Program-made: the position numbers and the translations under genes
Notes under the pieces: model-generated
What the model was told of the DNA's origin: nothing
Seen by the model: only the letters and a program-made list of their open reading frames with translations
Database searches by the model: none
Part shown: positions 17,006 through 25,021 of the stretch, piece after piece
Layout of the letters: each line of letters begins with the position of its first letter
How positions within the stretch are numbered: the stretch's first letter is position 1
From: Clostridium sp. CAG:678
GTDB taxonomy: Bacteria > Bacillota > Clostridia > Oscillospirales > Acutalibacteraceae
Length of the DNA stretch: 39,936 bases
NCBI GenBank assembly: GCA_000431535.1
Contig: HF991810.1
Span: 1 to 39,936 of the forward strand
Direction of reading: 5' to 3'

Positions 17006-17203
17006 CAGCCTGAAACGGTTCGGCATTATATCGATCTGTATTATCAGCACAGGATCGATCCAAATGTTGCGCCGGATGAGGTTGCCAATGTTGCGGAACT
17101 TCTGATGAGTGATAAGGGCGCTTTTATTACGGGCGCGGATTTTCTGGTTGACGGCGGCGCAACGGCGTCCTATTTTTACGGCCCGCTCAAACCGCAGGCG
17201 TAG
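17006..17203 (+). pseudogene. 3' remnant of an SDR-family oxidoreductase
   Basis: An open stretch of 65 codons without a start ends at TAG 17201. It reads as the C-terminus of a short-chain dehydrogenase/reductase: '...YIDLYYQHRIDPNVAPDEVA', then 'NVAELLMSDKGAFITGADF' and 'LVDGGATASYFYGPL'. The 'PDEVA...SD...ITG..F.VDGG' series is the standard SDR ending. The NAD(P)-binding Gly-rich motif and YxxxK active site are absent, and no homologous frame was recognised upstream to 16860. The fragment precedes the aldo/keto reductase gene in the same direction, suggesting a former two-gene oxidoreductase operon that lost about 190 N-terminal codons. Confidence 0.75.
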
Positions 17204-17283
17204 GGCAGATATTGCATTCTGTGTGCGATTTGCCCGGAAGAGGATCTTATTTGTGATTTTCACTTTAAAAATCGTGCCCGTTT

Positions 17284-17292
17284 TGCTATAAT
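17284..17292 (+). promoter_or_regulatory. Extended -10 promoter of the AKR gene
   Basis: TGCTATAAT at 17284-17292, 38 bp before the ATG at 17331. The -35 is weak (TTTAAA-like), as is common for extended -10 promoters. Confidence 0.55.
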
Positions 17293-17330
17293 GAAAAGCG
17301 GATAAGGTAAAAATATTTGGAGGGATCAGT

Positions 17331-18422
17331 ATGAAAAAACTCGGTTTCGGTCTTATGCGTTTGCCCAAAAAGGGGCCGTTTACGGATATTGAGCAGACCA
17401 AAAAAATGGTGGATATGTTTCTGGCTGCCGGGTGCACTTATTTTGATACAGCGTATGTGTATCTCGGCTCAGAGGCGGCGGCAAAAAAGGCGCTTGTTTC
17501 AAGGCATCCGCGTGATTCCTATACGCTTGCAACAAAATTAAACGTGAATGTTGCCGCCAATAAAAAAGCGGCGGAAAAACAGCTGGAAACCAGCCTTTCC
17601 CGTACGGGAGCCGGGTATTTTGATTATTATCTTTTGCACGCAATTATGGATAATAATTATAAAAAGTATGATAAATTCGGCCTGTGGGATTTTGTTTCGG
17701 AGCAAAAGCAAAAAGGCACGCTGAAACATATCGGTTTTTCTTTTCATTCCGGTCCGGATCTGCTGGATAAACTGCTGGCGGCGCACCCGGAAGTGGATTT
17801 TGTTCAGTTGCAGATCAATTATGCAGACTGGGAAAATCCGTCCGTTCAGTCCCGCGCGAATTATGAGGTGGCAAGAAAGCACGGCAAACAGATCGTAATC
17901 ATGGAGCCGGTCAAAGGCGGCAACCTTGCCAAACCGACGAAAGAAGTGGAAACCCTGTTTAGATCATATGCGCCCGATGCCTCACCGGCGTCATGGGCAA
18001 TCCGTTTCGCGGCGTCTCTGCCCGGCGTGCTCGCCGTTCTTTCCGGTATGTCGGATACGGCGCAGATGGCGGATAATCTTTCTTATATGCGTGATTTTAA
18101 GCCGCTGAATGAAGAAGAGCAAAAGATCATTCAGCAGGCACAGCAAATACTGGGCAAGTCCTCTGCCATTCCGTGCACGGCATGTCGTTACTGCACGGAA
18201 GGCTGCCCCAAAAACATACCGATTCCGGATGTTTTTGCCGCTGCCAACAAATGGCTTGCAAACGGCAGGATGGAAGAGGCAAAGGAGAGTTATGCCGCCG
18301 CTGTAAACGGCGCGGGCAAAGCTTCTGATTGTATTCATTGCAGGCAGTGTGAAAAGGTTTGCCCCCAGCATATTGATATCACAGCGCAGCTTGAAAAGGT
18401 ATCTGATTTTCTGGAACCGTAA
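17331..18422 (+). CDS. Aldo/keto reductase with C-terminal 2[4Fe-4S] ferredoxin domain
   Basis: Protein of 363 residues with GGAGGG before the ATG. Residues 1-265 form the AKR barrel; the catalytic tetrad is visible as Asp39 and Tyr44 ('FDTAYVYLG'), Lys69 ('LATKL') and His103 ('LLHAI'). Residues 280-350 carry two ferredoxin-type motifs, C282-x2-C285-x2-C288-x3-C292 and C334-x2-C337-x2-C340-x3-C344, each ending in CP, for two [4Fe-4S] clusters. This arrangement is common in anaerobic Clostridia and suggests electron exchange with ferredoxin or flavodoxin as well as NAD(P)H. The carbonyl substrate is unknown. The SDR remnant lies just upstream. Confidence 0.92.
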   Translation: MKKLGFGLMRLPKKGPFTDIEQTKKMVDMFLAAGCTYFDTAYVYLGSEAAAKKALVSRHPRDSYTLATKLNVNVAANKKAAEKQLETSLSRTGAGYFDYYLLHAIMDNNYKKYDKFGLWDFVSEQKQKGTLKHIGFSFHSGPDLLDKLLAAHPEVDFVQLQINYADWENPSVQSRANYEVARKHGKQIVIMEPVKGGNLAKPTKEVETLFRSYAPDASPASWAIRFAASLPGVLAVLSGMSDTAQMADNLSYMRDFKPLNEEEQKIIQQAQQILGKSSAIPCTACRYCTEGCPKNIPIPDVFAAANKWLANGRMEEAKESYAAAVNGAGKASDCIHCRQCEKVCPQHIDITAQLEKVSDFLEP

Positions 18423-18439
18423 ATTTTTACGCAAAGTTA

Positions 18440-18466
18440 AAGCATCGGCATTTGCCGATGCTTTTT
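18440..18466. terminator. Bidirectional terminator between AKR and phosphatase genes
   Basis: 10-bp stem AAGCATCGGC (18440-18449) / GCCGATGCTT (18454-18463) followed by TTT, between convergent genes. Confidence 0.85.
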
Positions 18467-18520
18467 AGGTTAATAGAAATTGAATGATAATCTGTTGTTT
18501 CAGCGAAGATTTATGTTGAT

Positions 18521-19201
18521 TTACACATAAAATTCCTCCAGTGTATCCAGACAAACGCAAGCGAGGGTGCCGCCGTATACCGCGCCGCAGTCTATGGCTA
18601 AGTGATTGTTACGTTTAAATATCCTGCCGTTGCAGCTTCTGTCTATCAGCTTTGTTGGAGTGTGTCCTGTTACAATTATTTTGTTTTTATAATACACTTT
18701 GTCATACTCCGGTTCGCCGATGATGAATTCCTGCCAAAACAGAGTGTCAAAATTCAGCATGCGCGCCTTTTCCGGCACCGTGTGCGCCAGAAAATAGTTT
18801 CTGCCGCCCGCGCGGGCCTCATCATAGAGCAGAAAGGAACGGAGATAGGCGAGCACCTTTTTCTGCTGTTTTGTGTTCAATTTTCGGTATGCCGTATAGG
18901 TGGGTTCACCCCCGTCATAGAGCCAAAGTTCAAAAGCATCCCGCAGTTTTTCCCGGCTGCTTTTTGCATCGCTCTGCCCAAACGCTTTCAGCAGGGTGCA
19001 GGCGGTGTAGTCATGGTTACCCATGATCGGAATGATGTTGTCTTTGTGCATCATATCCAGCAGAATATTGATTCCGCTGCTGCCGCGGTCAACCACGTCG
19101 CCGAGGATATACAGTGTATCGCTCTCTTTAAAGCGGATTTTCTCCAGCATTTTTACGTATTTTTCATAACAGCCGTGCAGATCACTGATTGCGTATAACA
19201 T
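18521..19201 (-). CDS. PPP-family metallophosphatase (Ser/Thr phosphatase or diadenosine-polyphosphatase type)
   Basis: Protein of 226 residues with the full calcineurin-like metal-site set: D7-L-H9-G, GDVVDRG 34-40, GNHD 61-64, 'FLAHTVPE' and 'IIVTGHTPT'. GDVVDRG is diagnostic of the PPP group, which includes bacterial PrpA/PrpB-like Ser/Thr phosphatases and ApaH-type Ap4A hydrolases. The short length and C-terminal 'AIDCGAVYGGTLACV' fit bacterial stand-alone members. GGGAGG precedes the ATG. A TATAAT (19245-19250, minus strand) with a weak TTCATC at 16 bp is the likely promoter. The substrate cannot be told from sequence. Confidence 0.88.
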   Translation of the reverse strand: MLYAISDLHGCYEKYVKMLEKIRFKESDTLYILGDVVDRGSSGINILLDMMHKDNIIPIMGNHDYTACTLLKAFGQSDAKSSREKLRDAFELWLYDGGEPTYTAYRKLNTKQQKKVLAYLRSFLLYDEARAGGRNYFLAHTVPEKARMLNFDTLFWQEFIIGEPEYDKVYYKNKIIVTGHTPTKLIDRSCNGRIFKRNNHLAIDCGAVYGGTLACVCLDTLEEFYV

Positions 19202-19533
19202 AGTTTTACCTCCCGTATTTTCTGATAAAAGCGCAAAATCACCTATTATAATTTATACCATAAAAGGATGAACTTGGTGTGAACAGAACTTCTGTAATAT
19301 CAGAATAACAGGCGGCATGTGGTGAAAAAGGGACACAATCAAAATAGCTCTTGAAAACAATTCGCTGCTTTTACGCTTTAAAAAATAGATCTTCATTTAG
19401 ATAAACAGATCATCTTTCTTATTTTAGAAATGCGTTAAAACTATATTTGTCAATACAAAACAGGTATTTGCGCATTGCCGGTTTGCATGTTACACTTAAG
19501 TTGAAAGAAAAAATTTTGAAAGGAGTCAAACAC
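19202..19533. other. Gap of about 330 bp without a gene
   Basis: Apart from the probable phosphatase promoter (19245-19272, minus strand) and the AAAGGAG ribosome site of the flavodoxin gene at 19519-19525, I see no coding frame, hairpin or repeat. A short plus-strand frame starting at 19447 is only an upstream extension of the flavodoxin gene and lacks a ribosome site. Confidence 0.5.
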
Positions 19534-20172
19534 ATGAAAAAAGCAGTATCCCTTTTGATGGTTATGGTGCTGGCAGTTGTATTCACAGCATGCAGCGGCA
19601 ATGCGGAGGAACAGACCGAGATCACCTCGCAAAACACAACCGTATCACAGCCAAGCACGGATACCGCGGCGGATAATACGGCAAACGGCGGCAAAACACT
19701 TGTAGTGTACTTTTCCGCAACCGGCAATACCGAAAATGCGGCAAATTACATTGCCGAGGCAACAGGCGCAAATCTGTTTGAACTTGTGCCGGCAGACCCG
19801 TATACGGATGCGGATCTGGACTGGACGGATGAAAACAGCCGTGTTGTTCATGAGTATGAGAACGAGAGTGAAAGAGATGTAGCGCTGGAGCAGAGCACCG
19901 TAGATAACTGGGCGGATTATGATACCGTTTTCATCGGCTATCCGATCTGGTGGGGCATTGCCGCATGGCCGGTAGATACATTTGTGCAGGCAAATGATTT
20001 CACGGGAAAGACCGTTATTCCATTCTGCACTTCTTCCTCTTCCGGCCTTGGGCAAAGCGGCGAACTGCTTGAGGAAGAGGCTGGCACCGGCAACTGGCTG
20101 GAGGGTGAACGCTTTTCCTCAGGCGTATCACAGAGCGATGTGACCGAATGGGTTGAAAGCCTGGATATCTGA
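19534..20172 (+). CDS. Secreted flavodoxin-like lipoprotein
   Basis: Protein of 212 residues. The N-terminal signal ends in VFTAC, with Cys20 as the lipidation site, followed by a Ser/Thr/Asn-rich linker (residues 21-53). Residues 54-212 are a flavodoxin domain with the FMN phosphate loop 'SATGNTENAA' (61-70), 'IGYPIWWGIAAWPV' and 'FCTSSSSGLGQS'. Flavodoxins carry electrons through FMN. Display outside the membrane implies extracellular or periplasm-like redox chemistry, perhaps with quinones or flavins. The cytoplasmic form would be expected near AKR and LysR genes, so the lipoprotein variant is notable. ATG 19534 is set by AAAGGAG at 8 nt and by the signal peptide. Confidence 0.88.
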   Translation: MKKAVSLLMVMVLAVVFTACSGNAEEQTEITSQNTTVSQPSTDTAADNTANGGKTLVVYFSATGNTENAANYIAEATGANLFELVPADPYTDADLDWTDENSRVVHEYENESERDVALEQSTVDNWADYDTVFIGYPIWWGIAAWPVDTFVQANDFTGKTVIPFCTSSSSGLGQSGELLEEEAGTGNWLEGERFSSGVSQSDVTEWVESLDI

Positions 20173-20201
20173 AAACAGCGTTTTATGCTGTAAAGAATCG
20201 C

Positions 20202-20237
20202 AAAAGCCGCACGGTTTTTATGAACCGTGCGGCTTTT
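20202..20237. terminator. Bidirectional terminator between flavodoxin and GTPase genes
   Basis: Perfect 15-bp stem AAAAGCCGCACGGTT (20202-20216) / 20223-20237 with A- and T-rich flanks on both sides of convergent genes. Confidence 0.92.
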
Positions 20238-20266
20238 ATTGTTTGTTTATCCATAAATCTGTGCAT

Positions 20267-22852
20267 TCAGAACGTTTCCGAAATGATCTCCCGGATCTCT
20301 TCTTCCGCCTGCTGCACCTCAAACAGAAATTCTCTGGAGGAAACACGCAATGCGCCGTTCCCCAAAATGATCAGCTGTTCCAGCGCATCAGAAGTCACAA
20401 CCCGTACCCTGTTGTTTTTTGCCAGTTTGTAGGATGCTTTTTCAATATACATATCTGCCGTTTCCGCTTCTTTTGTATATACGATCGTAATGTTGTTTAC
20501 TTTCTCCACTTCACGGGTTGCGCCTTTAACTTTATACGCGTCAAAAACAAGGATCACTTCGCACTTTTTATAGCCCTGATAATTGCATAAAATATTGACC
20601 AGCGCACTGCGCGCGCCGTCTATATTATCTTTTGCAAAACGGCTGAGATCCTCCCAAGCAAAGATCACGTTATAGCCGTCAACCAGCAGATATTCGGTGC
20701 CGTCATATTTTGGAACGTTTTTAGACTTGTATCTGCTTTTTTCGGCATTTTCCGTAAACGTGAAATGACCGCGGTTTCTGTCGTGCGAACGGTTTTTGAT
20801 CGGCCCGTATGTCTGCTCAAAGATCTGCATCAGTTCTTTATCCAGCGCAAAAAGATCTTTTCTGTCTTTATATCGTGACAGCGTTTTGCTGCTGCCGGTC
20901 TCCACATATTCGCTTTTCGGCGCGGAAAGCACACTCGGCAAATGCATATGGCTTTTGACTTCATTCCATTTCACAACATATCCGGCACCGTGCGCACAGA
21001 ATACGGAATCGCAGGGGTTGTCAGTATCTCCGTCGCAGTCATAACCTATGGCGGCGATCACCTCTTCGGCATTGTGGCAGGGCGCATAGCCCTTGAAACT
21101 GCAGGTCAGTCTGCCTTTGCCATGGGTGTATTGCATCACATCCCGCGCGTAGTCATACATGGTGGAAACGGGCGCTGTTCCGTTAATCTCTGAAAATTCC
21201 CCGCTGGTCTGGGGCGGCTCAAAACTGCCGTGCCTATGCTGAATATCCGCCATTGCCCTGCCAATGTTTTCCGTGGGCACTTCCAGCGTGAATTCATAAA
21301 TCGGTTCAAGCAGCACGCAGTTTGCGCTGCGCAGGCCCTGCCTTACCGCCCTGTATGTTGCCTGCCGGAAATCGCCGCCCTCAGTGTGTTTTGGGTGTGC
21401 CCTGCCGGATCGGAGTATGATCTCCATATCCGTGATAGGCGATCCGGTCAGAACGCCGATATGTGTTTTTTCATACAGGTGGGTCAGGATCAGCCTTTGC
21501 CAGTTTTTATCCAGCACATCTTCCTTGCATTCGGTTTTGAATACCAGCCCGCTGTCTCTTTTTCCCGGTTTCAGCAGCAGATGCACTTCCGCATAGTGCC
21601 GCAGGGGCTCAAAGTGGCCGATCCCCTCAACCGGTTCGGATAGGGTCTCTTTATAAATGATATTTCCCTTTGAAAACGAAATGTTTAATCCAAACCGATC
21701 TGCAATCACACTGCGCAGAATCTCCAGTTGGATATCGCCCATAAGCTGCACCTGGATCTCGCCAAGCCGCTCGTTCCACACCACTTTCAGCTGCGGATCT
21801 TCACTTTCCAGAATCTTCATGTTCTGTAATACGGTGTGTGCGTCTGTATTTTCGGGAAGAATCAGCCTGTATGTAAAAACAGGTTCCAGTATCGGCGTGC
21901 CGCTGTTTTGCTCTGTTCCAAGCCCATCGCCGGGCAGGGCAAAACCAATGCCGGTAACAGCGCAAACTGTGCCAGCCTGTGCTGTGTCTGCCGTGCTGAA
22001 CTTTTCTCCGGAATAGATCCGGATCTGGTTCACCTTTTCCTGATTTTGGTTTTTGGCGCTTTTCAGGATTTCTTTTACAGTCAGTTCTCCGCCCGTCACC
22101 TTTAAAAACGTAAGCCTCTGGCCTTTGTCCTCGGCTATTTTAAATACTTTTCCGGCAAATTCACCGCTGTATTGCGGCATCTCGGTATAGTTGTAAAGGC
22201 AGCTTAAAAATTTTTCCACGCCGCTCAGTTTCAGCGCAGAGCCAAACATGCAGGGAAAGATCTTTCTGCTTTTTACGGCATTGCGGATATCCGCTGTTTC
22301 CAGCGCGTCGTTTTCGTAAAAACGGTTGAGCAGTTCTTCATCGCAAAGAGCGATGCTTTCAAAAAATTCCGGGCTGCCTTCTTCGGTAAAATCCACACAG
22401 CCGTCGCCGAATTTTGTTTTCAGTTCGGAAAATACGCGGCTTTTGTCCGCGCCGTCCAGATCCATTTTGTTTACAAATATAAAGCAGGGCACATTGTATT
22501 TGGAAAGCAGTTTCCATAAAGTTTGTGTGTGGCTCTGTATGCCGTCCGTTGCGCTGATCACCAAAACGGCATAGTCCAGCACCTGCAGTGTGCGCTCCGT
22601 TTCCGCGGAAAAATCCACGTGCCCCGGTGTGTCCAGCAGGGTGAATTCCGTGTCTTTATATTTTAAGACCGCCTGCTTGGAAAAGATCGTTATGCCGCGG
22701 CTGCGTTCCAGTGAAAAGTTGTCTAAAAAAGAATCGCCGTGGTCAACGCGGCCGAGTTTGCTGATGCTGCCGGAAAGGTACAGCATCGCTTCTGAAAGCG
22801 TTGTTTTGCCGGAATCCACGTGCGCCAGAATTCCTGTAACGATCTTTTTCAT
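20267..22852 (-). CDS. TetM/EF-G-like translational GTPase fused to a NYN/YacP (Rae1-like) nuclease domain
   Basis: Protein of 861 residues from ATG 22852 (GGTGAG upstream; an extension to 22966 lacks a ribosome site and precedes the promoter start). Residues 1-640 follow ribosomal-protection-protein order: G1 'HVDSGKTT' (11-18), switch I 'SRGITIF', 'DTPGHVDF', 'NKMD', then EF-G-like domains II-V, with 'GTAPVSTMYDYARD' at the domain IV tip that in TetM probes the tetracycline site. After 'CAHGAGYVVKWNEVKSHMHL' and a charged linker, residues 719-861 form a NYN/PIN-fold domain of the YacP family. Candidate metal-site acids are Asp725 ('LLVDGYN'), Asp771 ('VFDAYK'), Asp800 ('AETADMYIEK') and Asp822 ('VTSDALEQ'). 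YacP/Rae1 of Bacillus subtilis is a ribosome A-site mRNA endonuclease. This suggests a GTPase that delivers an RNase to the ribosome. Tetracycline resistance is not established. Confidence 0.88.
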   Translation of the reverse strand: MKKIVTGILAHVDSGKTTLSEAMLYLSGSISKLGRVDHGDSFLDNFSLERSRGITIFSKQAVLKYKDTEFTLLDTPGHVDFSAETERTLQVLDYAVLVISATDGIQSHTQTLWKLLSKYNVPCFIFVNKMDLDGADKSRVFSELKTKFGDGCVDFTEEGSPEFFESIALCDEELLNRFYENDALETADIRNAVKSRKIFPCMFGSALKLSGVEKFLSCLYNYTEMPQYSGEFAGKVFKIAEDKGQRLTFLKVTGGELTVKEILKSAKNQNQEKVNQIRIYSGEKFSTADTAQAGTVCAVTGIGFALPGDGLGTEQNSGTPILEPVFTYRLILPENTDAHTVLQNMKILESEDPQLKVVWNERLGEIQVQLMGDIQLEILRSVIADRFGLNISFSKGNIIYKETLSEPVEGIGHFEPLRHYAEVHLLLKPGKRDSGLVFKTECKEDVLDKNWQRLILTHLYEKTHIGVLTGSPITDMEIILRSGRAHPKHTEGGDFRQATYRAVRQGLRSANCVLLEPIYEFTLEVPTENIGRAMADIQHRHGSFEPPQTSGEFSEINGTAPVSTMYDYARDVMQYTHGKGRLTCSFKGYAPCHNAEEVIAAIGYDCDGDTDNPCDSVFCAHGAGYVVKWNEVKSHMHLPSVLSAPKSEYVETGSSKTLSRYKDRKDLFALDKELMQIFEQTYGPIKNRSHDRNRGHFTFTENAEKSRYKSKNVPKYDGTEYLLVDGYNVIFAWEDLSRFAKDNIDGARSALVNILCNYQGYKKCEVILVFDAYKVKGATREVEKVNNITIVYTKEAETADMYIEKASYKLAKNNRVRVVTSDALEQLIILGNGALRVSSREFLFEVQQAEEEIREIISETF

Positions 22853-22918
22853 CTTCTCACCACACTTTAAAAATCTTTTGAAACGGTTTGCGCAGTCCGT
22901 TCCTTTTATCGTCAGGTT

Positions 22919-22947
22919 ATTATACCACACCCGGCAAAAGTTGTAAA
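22919..22947 (-). promoter_or_regulatory. Promoter of the GTPase-NYN gene
   Basis: On the minus strand TTTACA (22942-22947), 17-bp spacer, TATAAT (22919-22924). Transcription from about 22912 leaves a 60-nt leader and supports ATG 22852 as the start. Confidence 0.75.
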
Positions 22948-22970
22948 TTCTATTTGCACATAGCAAAGCA

Positions 22971-23019
22971 ATAAAAATATCCCGCTTTTACGGCAATGTT
23001 TTTGCAGCCAAAAGCGGGA
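22971..23019 (-). terminator. Terminator of the cyclophilin-like gene
   Basis: 10-bp stem TCCCGCTTTT (22980-22989) / AAAAGCGGGA (23010-23019) with inner GGC/GCC pairing. On the minus strand it is followed by TATTTTTA, about 10 nt after the stop at 23029. Confidence 0.85.
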
Positions 23020-23028
23020 ATATGTTGT

Positions 23029-23595
23029 TTAGCTAAACTGAAATGTGACCTTAACATCTCCTTGCCCGAGCGCGCTTTCCAGTCCATTGGGGTCATCTAT
23101 ATGCCCAAGCGGCGTGTAACTGTAGCCGGTGCGGAAATCCTTGTAAAACAGCACAATGCAGTCTGCACCGTACAGCATCAGGTCACCCGTTCGTATCGTT
23201 CCCGGCCTGCTTGCCTGCGCCGGCAGGGAATCCGGCATATAGTAATATTTTTCGTTGCCGTTTAATTCGCGCATATCCAAGGTAAGCGGAAGCTGTGAGG
23301 CAAAGGCACGAGCCGTTTCATTGTCGTAAAGCTGTGCTGAAAATGTTTTTCCGTTGATTATGATCTCTATCTGATTCATGTTTTCATCCTCCGTATGGTT
23401 TTCCGGCGGTTGTGTGGAACCGGCGGTGCTGCTTTCTGCCGCGCTTTGTGTGCTGCCTGAAGTGGAAGATTCCGCCGTTGTCTTTTCCGCCCGGCGTTCC
23501 GTGCCGGCAGCGCCGCAGGCGGCAAAGGCGCCCAATACGGCAAGGATTACGGCACATAAGGCGGCTGCCTTTAATAAATACAAAAATTTTTTCAT
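23029..23595 (-). CDS. Cyclophilin-like-fold lipoprotein
   Basis: Protein of 188 residues. The signal peptide ends in AFAAC (Cys27, lipidation), followed by a low-complexity Ser/Thr/Glu linker (33-70). Residues 75-188 match the small cyclophilin-like beta-barrel family of Clostridia: 'INGKTFSAQLYDNETARAF' near the start, 'LPLTLDM', 'RTGDLMLYGADCIVLFYK' and 'YTPLGHIDDP'. Members are frequently encoded with flavodoxins and aldo/keto reductases; no activity is established, and prolyl isomerase residues are not evident. AAGGGAG precedes the ATG. A terminator follows. Like the flavodoxin it is a lipoprotein, so both act outside the membrane. Confidence 0.82.
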   Translation of the reverse strand: MKKFLYLLKAAALCAVILAVLGAFAACGAAGTERRAEKTTAESSTSGSTQSAAESSTAGSTQPPENHTEDENMNQIEIIINGKTFSAQLYDNETARAFASQLPLTLDMRELNGNEKYYYMPDSLPAQASRPGTIRTGDLMLYGADCIVLFYKDFRTGYSYTPLGHIDDPNGLESALGQGDVKVTFQFS

Positions 23596-23664
23596 ATCTG
23601 CTCCCTTATTTTTGCGTTTTTCGGAAAGGGGTGCCTTACTCTAATGTTCGTTTCAGATCGTTTT

Positions 23665-23919
23665 TTATTTTGGATCTTCGGATCGTTTTTTATCCTCTTC
23701 CTGCATAGTATACACCATATGGTCAAGGCAGTCTATTCTGTACTGATCTTTGTGCAGCTGTTCCAGAAGAAATGCTTTCTGCCTGCCCAGCAGTCTGTAT
23801 TGCTCGGCGCGCCGGTGCTCTTTTCCAAGTTCAAAAAAGTCTTGGATCATCTGTTCCTCGCAGCCGGCATCCGCAAGATTACGGCGTATCTTAAATGCGC
23901 TGTTGTATCTGCTGTTCAC
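23665..23919 (-). CDS. Small conserved helical protein (84 aa)
   Basis: Protein of 84 residues starting at GTG 23919 with AAGGAGG 9 nt upstream. It is rich in charged residues and predicted to form two or three helices ('RRNLADAGCEEQMIQDFF', 'EQYRLLGRQKAFLLEQL', 'IDCLDHMVYTM'). I recognise similar short Clostridial proteins of unknown function beside LysR or redox genes; no catalytic motif is present. It is divergent from the LysR gene, which may regulate it, and lies 69 bp before the cyclophilin-like gene in the same direction, without a terminator between, so it may be co-transcribed. Confidence 0.7.
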   Translation of the reverse strand: MNSRYNSAFKIRRNLADAGCEEQMIQDFFELGKEHRRAEQYRLLGRQKAFLLEQLHKDQYRIDCLDHMVYTMQEEDKKRSEDPK

Positions 23920-24002
23920 AATACGCCGCCTCCTTTCCTTAACTTTATTTTATACGTTTGCTTTTTGAATAGCAAATACCTTGTTTCTATTTTGTGTTAT
24001 GC

Positions 24003-24031
24003 TTTACACGCATAGGAAGTTGCTGTATAAT
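24003..24031 (+). promoter_or_regulatory. Promoter of the LysR gene
   Basis: TTTACA (24003-24008), 17-bp spacer, TATAAT (24026-24031), 24 bp before the ATG at 24056. Confidence 0.7.
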
Positions 24032-24055
24032 AGTCTTTAGAAAGGGGCTTTGCGC

Positions 24056-24949
24056 ATGGAGATACGTGTACTTCGCTATTATCTTGCCGTTGCAAGAGAG
24101 GGCAGTATTACTGCCGCGGCTAATTTTCTGCACCTTACCCAGCCCACGCTTTCCCGGCAGATACATGATCTGGAAGAGGAACTTGGTCAGCAGCTTTTTG
24201 TAAGGGGCAGTCATCGTGTAACACTTACACGTCAGGGTGTATTGTTCAGAAAGCGGGCGGAAGAGATCATTTCTATGGTGGATAAAACGCAGGAAGAATT
24301 TTCCGCTATGGAAAATTCAGTAAGCGGAGATATCTATATCGGCGGCGGCGAGACGCAGGCAGTGCGTTTGATTGCAAAAATTATAAAGGAGCTCCGGGAA
24401 ACTTACCCCGGTATCCGTTATCATATGCACAGCGGCAACGCGCAGGATGTAACGGACCGTATTGATAAAGGTCTGTTGGATTTTGGCATTTTGATCCAGC
24501 CGGCGGATCTTTCAAAATATGATTTCATAGATCTCCCGTCTAAGGATGTTTGGGGCGTGCTGATGCGCCGGGATTGTCCGCTTGCCGAAAAGGAATTTCT
24601 TCAAAAAGAAGATCTGCTGGATTTGCCGCTCATCTGTTCGCGCCAGGTTCTTTCGCCGGGAAAGCCGGCAAACAGTTTTGCGCAGTGGTTTGGCGCGGAT
24701 TATGAAAAACTCAATATCATAGCCACCTATAACCTCGTTTATAATGCAGCCATTATGGTAAAAGAGGGGATAGGCTGCGCCGTAACACTGGATAAACTTG
24801 CCGATACTACCGAAAGCAGCGGGCTATGTTTCCGCCCTCTCAGGCCGCGCCTTGAGGCAGGGCTGAATGTGGTCTGGAAAAAATATCAGGTGTTTTCACC
24901 CGCCGCGCAGTTGTTTTTAGACCGGCTGCGGGAAACCTTTCGGGATTGA
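24056..24949 (+). CDS. LysR-family transcriptional regulator
   Basis: Protein of 297 residues. ATG 24056 is preceded by AAAGGGG; TTG 24050 is a less likely alternative. Residues 1-60 contain the LysR winged HTH ('YYLAVAREGSITAAANFLHL', 'QPTLSRQIHDLEEELGQQLF'). Residues 90-297 form the periplasmic-binding-protein-like effector domain ('GDIYIGGGETQAV', 'DFGILIQPADLSKYDF', 'KEGIGCAVTLDKLAD'). It is divergent from the 84-aa protein and cyclophilin-like genes, the usual arrangement for a LysR regulator and its target; such regulators often control flavodoxin/AKR/cyclophilin loci. The effector is unknown. Confidence 0.93.
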   Translation: MEIRVLRYYLAVAREGSITAAANFLHLTQPTLSRQIHDLEEELGQQLFVRGSHRVTLTRQGVLFRKRAEEIISMVDKTQEEFSAMENSVSGDIYIGGGETQAVRLIAKIIKELRETYPGIRYHMHSGNAQDVTDRIDKGLLDFGILIQPADLSKYDFIDLPSKDVWGVLMRRDCPLAEKEFLQKEDLLDLPLICSRQVLSPGKPANSFAQWFGADYEKLNIIATYNLVYNAAIMVKEGIGCAVTLDKLADTTESSGLCFRPLRPRLEAGLNVVWKKYQVFSPAAQLFLDRLRETFRD

Positions 24950-25021
24950 TTTGGGGCAAAACCTGAAGCAGTATAAACTGCACGGTTTTTATTTCTAACT
25001 TCTTAAAGAGGTGAATGGAGC

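Noticed and set aside
20267-22852. Tetracycline-resistance determinant
   Set aside because: The GTPase resembles TetM-type factors, but the NYN fusion and divergent C-terminal domain make resistance an unsupported label; kept as a translation-factor fusion.
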